The translations under genes were made by a program, and so were the position numbers. DNA of 64,000 bases from Ornithodoros turicata (taxonomy: Eukaryota; Arthropoda; Arachnida; Ixodida; Argasidae): the NCBI RefSeq assembly GCF_037126465.1, contig NC_088201.1, forward strand, positions 70,392,879-70,456,878. Reading direction: 5' to 3'. The notes beneath the pieces are model-generated. The model saw nothing but the letters and a program-made list of their open reading frames with translations, was not told where the DNA came from and did no database searches. Below, in pieces: positions 56,385 through 64,000 of the stretch (the stretch's first letter is position 1; every line of letters begins with the position of its first letter).

Positions 56385-58395
56385 GAGTGGAGCCAGTATA
56401 TCGCTCACGTCTCATCGGTATTTGAGGTGCTTTGTCTTCTCTTGTACACAATGAGGATCGTACGAACTGCCCTGCAAGAAAAAAAAAAAGATACACAGTT
56501 CGAAATGTGTCGGTAACTACGTCCAGTGACTTTAATAACTTCATCAACATATCAACGCATTATCACACTTATCAACATGTCAACACATCTTGCAAACGAA
56601 CATTTCGCAAACGAATTTGCAATCCACCACGGAAAGCGCTGTGCGACGTCTAGCGGCAATATGAAATGTTTCGTCACTGTCAGCCAGGTGGAGCAGAGTC
56701 GCCATCTTCCTATGTATTTCAGCCTATTCGCAGCGTTAAAACCGCCATTAGGTGACTCAGTTGGCTCGTAGTGGATTATAGTAGGCTACAGATCCAATCC
56801 AGGTCCAACCTGACTCGCAGCAGCCGAATCCAACGCCGCAAAGCGTTTCACGCCGAGAAAACAACATGGAGGAACGCGCAGTTTGTTCGCGATGCTTGTA
56901 TTTCTCTTTTTGTGTGTTCCAGCCTCAGAACAGTTACTTTCAATCGTGTTGGGAAGTCCACATGGCTCCAGTGTTTTATGTGTGATTGTTGTCTTCGCAA
57001 TCTGTGTTTGCTTTTGTGAGTTTTCCGAGTACGAAAGAAATGGACGTCTGTGCAGTGTGTGTTCGTATGAAGCAGTTTGATAGAGTGAGGTTGTTTCGTA
57101 CGCATAGAATGAAAAGGAGTCGTTTACTTTACATGGTTACTTAGTTACCTAGCAAAGCCACAAAAAGATTACATATCTTATTGCATTGTTCACATTTACA
57201 TGAAATTGAAACGACATTTACATGAAATGTAGACACAGAAGCCAGATAAACATTAAGTTACATTATGTTGAATGCATGAACATTTGCACGGATGGGCAAA
57301 GCATCACAAATTGTCTCCCTCCTCCTCACAAATTTTTTTTTCGCCAACATCAACACCTTAAACTGTGCTACCAAGTGTAATGTAATAGTAACCAAGTAAC
57401 CAAGTGTAATACCTAATGTGATCATGGATATAAACAACAGCAAAGAGAACCACATGGCAGGTGAACCTAGCGCAATGAACACGATACATTAAAGTACTCA
57501 TCAAGTATATTGTAGTTGCTATATTGCTTATTGGTGGTGACAAAGAGGTTGAAAGCAATTACTTTTTTAATGGTTGCTTAGCTTGTGCTTTTTGTGAAGC
57601 TGGACCAGTTCATTTCTCACTGGTAAATACCAAGTGGACCTGACAGAATAATAATTGAACCTCTGTGTGCAATAAGGGAATGTCCTTGTTGTGATGCATC
57701 TAACGACTATAGAGTGCACCAGCAAAATAAAGTCTCGTTAAGAACCGTATTTCATTTTGTTGCTGCTACAGGAGATGGATAGTTATATTAGACCTCTATT
57801 CTACCCACTCATACAAATCGTGTAGCTTCAATTTTCTTACGATGTGGACATGAACTTAGACTTCCATTCGGGTAACGTGTTCACCATACCTCACGTGACA
57901 GTGTCAGGAGTGTAATCGGAGAAACATGTGCACTATACTAATAAGTCGTGTTAAATGCTGGTCAACTTGGACATTATTTCTAAGAGTGTGCTCGTTTTGC
58001 AGCACAATAAGCACAACCATAGCTGCTCCGGTTATACTGGTTATTCTAAGCCAATACATCCTACCTGCTATCACCATTGTGAGCCATCATGATCTGACTC
58101 GTCGACATATTTTTCTGTCTTTTTTTCACCAAATCGCTGTGCTTGGGGTGTTATATTAAAAATGTGAGAATTCATTTCCTGGATTTTGTTGAATTAGACA
58201 CACCCTAAAACGGTGCTAACAACGTATGCATGATTTTATTCAAAAATAAGCTACTGCATTTAGTATAGCACAACACGTCTGAAATTTTTTATGGTCCTGA
58301 CTTTGGATTGCTGAAGGACTAAAAGTAGCACAGTAGTTATGTCTTTTCAACTTGCAAAGCTTGTCGACGCTGCCTTCCGTTCTCCCAAATGCCCC
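56385..58395. other. About 2 kb with no recognisable gene
   Basis: 56905-56950 holds the SINE family B 3' block (GTGTGTTCCAGCCTCAGAAC). An open frame at 56862-57080 reads through it and is hydrophobic by composition only. Confidence 0.35.
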
Positions 58396-58510
58396 TATTT
58401 GATGAGAACGCGCTGGGTAAAAGTACTTGGAGCACAGTACCAAGTACACACATTGAAAAGTACTTAAAATAGAATACTAATACTCATTTCAGTGTTAGAT
58501 ACTTTAAGTA
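58396..58510. repeat. AAGTACTT-rich hAT terminal scrap
   Basis: GGTAAAAGTACTTGGAGCAC, AGTACCAAGTACACACATTG and AAAGTACTTAAAATAG resemble the sub-terminal zone of 11052-12337. Confidence 0.5.
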
Positions 58511-58959
58511 CCTCCTTTCACCTTTTTTTGTTACACCAAAGCAACATTCACATATTTCAGCTCCGTCTGAAACACCGATGTGTTCATTTATATGTATATA
58601 GCATATGCAAGCTGGAAAGATGTCAGCGCAAGTGCATGAAGGGTGTGGAATTCTGGAGACCTGCAATACAAAAATAAGGCAAAGAAGTCGTGGAGAGGTA
58701 CATCAAGGACTCAGATACATAACTGGTATAGGTGGAACTGCTATACACATAGTATTGTAGCAGAATTTCACATCCATAGAGAAGTTAGCAAAGCCGCAGT
58801 ATCAGTTTAATGATTGCGCTTTATGTTCCACATCCAAGCATTTTCGTGCTGTATTGTTTGGATAACAGGTGGAATGAAAACTAGATTATCAGAACCTTCA
58901 ATACCACAGATATCTCATACAAAACCCGCGCTTCGAAAATATGTATACATTTGAAAGAG
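58511..58959. other. No recognisable gene
   Basis: Nothing with family resemblance. Confidence 0.3.
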
Positions 58960-59050
58960 GCTAGAAAATAATCCAGAAGATGTATCCAGATATGAGTCGG
59001 TAATCCAGAAGATGTGGGTTCGAGTCCTACAGCTGGCTAACCTTCTCATT
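58960..59050 (+). mobile_element. Possible tRNA-derived SINE scrap
   Basis: AATCCAGAAGATGTGGGTTCGAGTCCTACAG has a clean B box (GGTTCGAGTCC). The words AATCCAGAAGATGT occur twice (58971 and 59001). Confidence 0.4.
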
Positions 59051-59223
59051 GACTTTCATCTTTCATAGAAAATATATCTTGCTTTTTGCGTTGTACGAAT
59101 TTGCAACAATATATTCACTGGATAACGAAGATGATGATGCGTCGTAGAATCACGGGCATATGAAGCCAATTCAGAGAAACATAAACTACAACAATTCAAC
59201 GTGCATGAAATTGCAGTACTTAC

Positions 59224-59395
59224 TTGTGGAAAGGTACTCCTCCTCCTCTGTCCCACCTTCGATTACAGTCCTCTACGGCGCATTTGCATGGCATGTTCAC
59301 ATTATTGCCACACGAAACCGGAAAGCAAACGCAGATGATTGCCGATAAGGAGTGTTTTGTAGCAGTTTTAACAAACAGCGCCTTGAGGCGCTAAT
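59224..59395 (-). CDS. Possible Cys-rich exon
   Basis: A minus-strand frame ending at the strong donor CACAA/GTAAGT (59223-59218) reads ALFVKTATKHSLSAII, then CVCFPVSCGNNVNMPCKCAV and EDCNRRWDRGGG. Six cysteines in 24 residues after a weakly hydrophobic segment would suit a small secreted peptide. There is no clear ATG, and chance is possible. Confidence 0.22.
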
Positions 59396-60211
59396 TAAAG
59401 TTACCTTGGCGCAGCTTATGGTCTGACAGCCACAAAGCAGAAACCGAAACTTGCATTGAGGTGAACCACGTCTATCTAAATAGAATAGTAAAATGCACAG
59501 TACGCAACTCATTTCTGTTTCTAATCGTTTTGTTCGGTCAACTACGAAACTTTTCTTTGGTATGAGCAAGAGAAAGTAGGAAAAACGCTACTATTACATA
59601 GTTGAGATTTCTTTCGCCAAAACTAGCGGGATGCATCAACTCCGGTCGGACAACTCGGGGGCACAATATGGCAGCCTCCATCATTTGACGGCGATTCTGA
59701 AGAAGTTTGGGTCACCTGCTGTCAGCGAAAAGCCACTAACAGCTGCCGCTGAAAATAGCAAAACCTTCCGTGATTGTCTGCAATTTTTGACAGTGCAGCA
59801 CCGAGAGTGCCACTTGTGTATTTGTAAAACGTGTCTCCTCCATTCAGCGATGAGTGCAAAGAAGTAAACCATGGTCGATTAGCCTCCATACAGACGGAGC
59901 GAATCTGTCTCGCGCGGTGTTTTGAAATTGGCGGGCATCATGTGTGTCAGGCGGCGTACTTCTGGAACGTATCTCATCCACCAGACGTCGCCCTCGTTTC
60001 GTGTGACATAGAGGCATGAGAAATTCGAGAGGCAGGGGTTCGGGTGAACTGCATGGAGGAGGAAAATGTGTTTTTATATCTCTCGGCGACGGCTTCATGC
60101 GACGGCCATCTGAGTTTGTTGTGGTTCTCCCTTCCATCCAGCCAACAAAGTAGGCTTCTGGTTTCACGCAAATCATATACGTGATTTATAACAGGGAACA
60201 GCATTGCCTGT
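59396..60211. other. No recognisable gene
   Basis: Only short frames without motifs. Confidence 0.3.
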
Positions 60212-60483
60212 AGATGGAAAATAGTTCCAGCGAATCGTTTTCCGCAACCGGTTCTCAAACGGTTCTGCCACTTCCTTTACTAAAAGATTCCGCTCTGGGT
60301 CGCTGCCCCTTCTCATTGGTCCCCCGAAATACCCTTGGCGAACCGTTTTCGCTCGAATGTCCACGAGTGGCATCACGGAAGGCAAATGAGAAGAGGGAAT
60401 AACTCTGAATAGAATCACCCGGCGGGAGAGCGGCAGAACCGTTCGCGAACCGTTTGAGTGAAAACGGTTCACTAAAACTTTCC
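60212..60483. mobile_element. MITE-like inverted repeat (AACGGTTC arms)
   Basis: TCAAACGGTTCTGCCACT on the left mirrors GCGGCAGAACCGTTCGCG on the right. The outer GGAAAATAGTTCCAGCGAATCG mirrors GTGAAAACGGTTCACTAAAAC loosely. Arms are about 60 bp and the element is about 270 bp. Confidence 0.6.
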
Positions 60484-61384
60484 ATTCCTTCTTCAGTAAT
60501 CCCTTAAGGTGTAAATCTACTGAAAAATCATGTTTGGTGACCAGTGATTTATCCAGATCCCCATGTAAAACAATAATGCTAGGTAAATTTCTCATCAGAA
60601 AAGTCTATGTTAAAATTTAGAGGGTTCGTGGTAGAAATGTGATAGAAAAACACATTGGACGTTGAGTTCATAATGCATTTCTCATGACTCATTAAGAACA
60701 CATCACCATCATATAAGAAACTCAGTAACCATGGACTCCCCTAGACCCTCATACCATTCCCCAAATTTCTAGCGACATCACCCTCTCCTTCGCCTTCCTT
60801 TCCTGTACGCTACCTGCACAGGGGCCTGTGTTAATTCAGTTTTAGATACATATCGGCAATGATATGTAAAGTTGTTACAACGTAACTATAAAATCCCCCG
60901 TTCTTTTTTGTTTTTATTTTGCAACACCCATGTACTTGCTATTTTGGATAAACTACTGCTTGCGTCCACCCAGCGCAGTCAAGAACCCACCGTGCCCCGC
61001 AGTCCAGCAGCCACTCAGCCGCACTGGGATCTAGTGGTTTGTTCAGCCCCTCTACACCCCTCTAAGCGCCTAATATCTTTGGTTGCAACCCCTCTCCGCG
61101 AGGTAACTGTAATAATTTCCCTCGCCCCCCCCCCCCCCCCATTTTCGGAACTCCCACCCCGTGCTTGTGATTTTCGATAAACCACTGCTCGCAATGCAGT
61201 TGCGTGAGCCAACCCAATGTAGGAAATAAGATCTATTGCAGTTGTTCATGTCATTCTTCTTCACTGAACGTGGAATGTTCAATGTTTCTTTGGCCTGTGG
61301 CGTGGGAAATGTAAGCAATTGGGCAACATTTAAGGGAGAATGGGTATTGCGTTCACTGTGACTTGCCCTCCATACCTCGCCAGC
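60484..61384. other. No recognisable gene; poly-C tract
   Basis: A run of about 17 C residues lies at 61124-61140. A protein-like frame could not be supported. Confidence 0.3.
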
Positions 61385-61388
61385 TCGC

Positions 61389-61680
61389 GTGGCCTAGTGG
61401 CTACGATGGTGGCATCCCACGCCGCTCGGAGCTGGAGCGGGTTGGAATCTGGGCGCCCGCTGTGCTCTCTGGCTGTTTTCCATGGGAAGCTTTCCCCAGA
61501 CGCTTTAAGGCAAATGTCGGCACTCCCTGCGATAGTCATGACGTTGCCAGCCTGAGCGTGGCCGACTACGGCAAGCAGTTCCGCCACCACCGCGGTCCGC
61601 TACCGTTCCCTGTGAAGTCGGCCCAGGGCGTACGATCCCCCCGAACAACATGCCGCTACACCGGGATGCAGATCGCTCAG
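61389..61680 (+). mobile_element. Variant SINE (family A) with intact tRNA-like head
   Basis: GTGGCCTAGTGGCTACGATG (A box) and GCGGGTTGGAATCTGG (B box) make a tRNA-like head. It is followed by the family A body GCAAATGTCGGCACTC and GTGGCCGACTACGGCAAG. The block GAAGTCGGCCCAGGGCGTAC lies after, rather than before, the GCCGACTACGG block, so part of the element is rearranged. Confidence 0.75.
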
Positions 61681-62669
61681 GTATAGCACGCCACCGCCAG
61701 CCATACTTGAAGCGTCATAATTTAATAGAACGCCGTGCCATTGTGACGCCTCCCGGCTTTGGAGACGACTGAGCACAAAGGGATGGGAAACGCTAACGTG
61801 GGCACCCGCAGAGGCAGAGAGACTCAGCACAAACGAAACAACAAACGTTTAATATGGCAAATGTGGTGCACGATATAAACAATAGAAATTGCACAGACAG
61901 ATCTAGACACTATTACAATCAAGCCTAACCTAATGAGGACCCCGACACGGTGACAAAGTCAGTGCTCTCACTGAGTGTGCCGCTCCTTGTCACAAAACGC
62001 GTAGGAGACGATGACTCGTTGTAGTAGGGACCCTGACGCCACCAAAAGATGGGATGCTCCTCCGAGAATTCTCTGTCCTGTGTTACGACGTCTTTCCGAC
62101 TATAGGATGATGGCCGGTATAGGAGAAAACTACCGCAACTTACTGGCCGCTGACCCTCGGTTCCGGCGATCAGTTGCAGCGTTTTCTATGCTTCCTTTTC
62201 GTGTCCGAACCAACCACCAACTGCCCCTTCGCTTCGTTTTCGCGGGCTTTTGTTTTTGCTCTTTATTTTTAGACACTCTTCGTGGACGCTGTGTTGTAAC
62301 CGGACACCGGAAACACCCGAAAACATGTGGCCGAACGTTTGCCGGACGAGTCCTCATGGCCCCCTTGGCACTACAACTTCGCACAAGGTGGGTCGTATCA
62401 AGTTACAGTTGCCTCCGTCGGGAAAGCCATTTCACTTCTCAAAGAAGCAAATTAGTTATTAGTTAAATTAGCAAATAAAAAAGTTATTTATTTAACCTCG
62501 GTTCAAGGTTTGCACCATGGAGGAGCAACAGTTAAGGCCAACTTCCTAGGAGGGAACTTCGTTCGGCGTCGGACAGCCAGCGCCACGCGTCAAAAATGTG
62601 AGCGTCCACCAGCGATCAGCCCACGCCATGTCCCTGTCAGATATTTTCGCCTAGCATCCGCGAATTCCG
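61681..62669. other. No recognisable gene
   Basis: The open frame at 62011-62466 shows no motif. A short A-rich stretch lies at 62470. Confidence 0.3.
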
Positions 62670-62676
62670 GAAGCGT

Positions 62677-62726
62677 GGTGGTGGTGGTCGCGAAAGAGCT
62701 CGCCGTTGTCGGCCTCAACGCCACCA
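62677..62726 (-). mobile_element. Very short 5'-truncated SINE (family A)
   Basis: The minus strand reads GTTGAGGCCGACAACGGCGA and GCTC, ending in a (CCA)n tail. GAAGCGT flanks it at 62670-62676 and 62727-62733. Only the last 50 bp of the element were inserted. Confidence 0.7.
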
Positions 62727-62733
62727 GAAGCGT

Positions 62734-63427
62734 CAACTGCCGATGAACACTATGCCGGCCAATCAAAGCGCTCTTCCGCCAGTTCTCAGTCCACTGATCT
62801 GATCCACTGATCCACAGTGGTTCTGTCTTCTGCTACGAATTTGCGCCACTTACGTCTCGTGGACTTGTCGAGTGATGAAGTGAAGAACACTGAACCTATA
62901 TTAATTTACTGCTCCAGACACAGTGTCCAACTTAATGACCTCAGAGCCGCCTTGGAAAGACTGGACCACCGCCTCTAGGCTTTGTGAAGCTCCTCGGAGA
63001 ATGGCCGAACGATCTTCGACAGCGTACGACAGCTGCTTTAATTACATTTCTCGTGGACATTGCGGCGCCTCTAACTTTTTAGATTTACTGATTTTTATTT
63101 TCAAGTGTTTTGGAGTAGCCGGCTCCTGGTTTTGCAGCCGCTATGCAGCCACCATCTCCATATTTTTCTTTTCTAATTCCAACTCCAACTTGTCGTCTGC
63201 ACGTGGTCGTCTGCTCTCCTGAGTCGTCTTTTTCTTCGTCTTGGCATAGGGTGCTGTCGTCTGCTAGTTGTCTCGCGTACTGCACCGCTTGAATGCCAGA
63301 AACCGCTTATACCAAGAAACACCGTTTCCGAATTTTTGAATATGCCTTTCGGTACATTACTGGACACCGTTTTTTAGACAGTTGTTGAATTTAGTTGTAA
63401 ATTTTGTGACATTACGGAGAGGAAGAC
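62734..63427. other. No recognisable gene
   Basis: Pyrimidine-rich; no convincing frame. Confidence 0.3.
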
Positions 63428-63530
63428 TTGAAGTTTGGTTCCGACGATGGGGTTAGGCAAGCCGTGCATGAGTGACTACGCACCTGACCCAAAAACTTGT
63501 CTGATGAAATACAGGCGCTACCATGCAGCA
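63428..63530 (+). pseudogene. mariner transposase C-terminal scrap
   Basis: One frame reads LKFGSDDGVRQAVHE, a stop, LRT, a stop, PKNLSDEIQAL. This matches the region after the catalytic domain of mariner transposases (F.SDEEV..AV..WL..QPK.FF..GI..L). It precedes, rather than follows, the catalytic segment below. Confidence 0.65.
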
Positions 63531-63549
63531 ACGCCAGTGAACATTGCAG

Positions 63550-64000
63550 GCCTCGAGAACCGGCGATTAACAGTTCGGGACATTACAGCCCGGCGAAATA
63601 TTGGTGTCGGCAGTGTGGATACAAGCATTCACGAGCACTTACTGATCCGCAATGCCTCTGCAAGATGGGTTCCCCGACACCTAACTTGTCACCAGAAGGG
63701 AGCGCGCGTGGCAGTCTCTGAGCAGCTGCTGAACCGGTTTCGATCCGAGGGGGACGAATTTTTGCAATCTATCATCACATGTGATAAAACCTGGATGCAT
63801 CAGTTCAGCGTAGAGAGAAAAAGAAACAGCATGGAATGGCGATATAAGGCTTCCCCACCGCCAAAGAAAAGCAAGATGCAGCCGTCTACTGGGAAGTCCA
63901 TGGGAACTGTCTTCTGGGTCATGCGGGGTGTCACCCATGTGGACTTCTTGGAGCAAGGGGTCATTAGGGGTAGATTAACGCCCAGTTGACGCCCAGTGAC
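63550..64000 (+). pseudogene. mariner transposase, central part, cut by window end
   Basis: The frame contains NRRLTVRDITARRNIGVGSV (second HTH), SARWVPRHLTCHQKGARVAV, IITCDKTWMHQF (first Asp of DD34D), SMEWRYKASPPPKKSKMQ and GTVFWVMRGVTHVDFLEQG. In relatives the FW block continues D..G; here the second catalytic Asp is Val. The frame runs to about 63989 and the last part lies outside. The copy is inactive. Confidence 0.85.

Noticed and set aside
62011..62466. 151-codon plus-strand open frame
   Set aside because: No motif, no splice context, biased composition.
1..64000. CRISPR arrays or bacterial operons
   Set aside because: No regularly spaced direct repeats of that kind; the window shows introns, SINEs and LINEs of an animal genome.

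Overview
The window looks like arthropod nuclear DNA, most likely from a tick. The best evidence is a pair of exons on the minus strand (50498-50307 and 50180-49986) that join in phase. They encode a secreted-type protein with a textbook Kunitz/BPTI cysteine pattern. A second Kunitz exon lies at 45490-45287. Expanded Kunitz families, tRNA-derived SINEs with trinucleotide tails and CR1-like LINEs ending in TTGATTGATTGA all fit Ixodida. The species cannot be read from the sequence. There are no bacterial genes, operons, rRNA genes, CRISPR arrays or intact tRNA genes.

Most of the 64 kb is a graveyard of mobile elements. From the left: part of a TA-flanked foldback element (1-339), a SINE with perfect target-site duplications (1008-1192), an RNase H-bearing LINE tail (2787-4255, minus), and a PIF/Harbinger transposase with an intron and one nonsense codon (4902-6234, minus) facing a BESS-like ORF (4421-4777). 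Next come a possible five-exon small gene with an internal duplication (7040-7694), an endonuclease-like (EEP) fragment (8773-9222), a 1.29-kb hAT-type element with a perfect 8-bp duplication (11052-12337), a THAP-like fragment (12481-12773, minus) and a BEL/Pao RT scrap (about 14205-14370). From 16.4 to 24 kb there are a second hAT-like element, a 1.15-kb foldback element, two LINE fragments (the larger a Tx1/L1-type reverse transcriptase at 22358-24015, minus) and several hairpin repeats.

Between 26 and 30 kb lie a decayed CR1 RT, a Penelope-like GIY-YIG fragment flanked by inverted copies of a hammerhead-like sequence, and a probable host gene on the minus strand (29937 to about 27570). 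That gene has phase-compatible exons and helical, HEAT-like content. A CR1-like LINE occupies about 33.35-37.09 kb: ORF1, then ORF2 in the same frame after a single TAG, with later disruption by a frameshift, a stop and a 100-bp tandem duplication of the catalytic FADD box.

From 40 to 52 kb the minus strand may hold one Kunitz gene whose introns are full of MITEs and SINEs. A SINE inserted inside a MITE gives a clear relative age. The right end carries duplicated blocks, further SINE copies, another EEP fragment (56145-56381) and mariner transposase pieces in permuted order (63428-64000) running off the window.

Host coding content is therefore small: the Kunitz gene, the HEAT-like gene and, less surely, the small 7-kb gene. 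Most other long open frames are transposon relics or chance frames over repeats.
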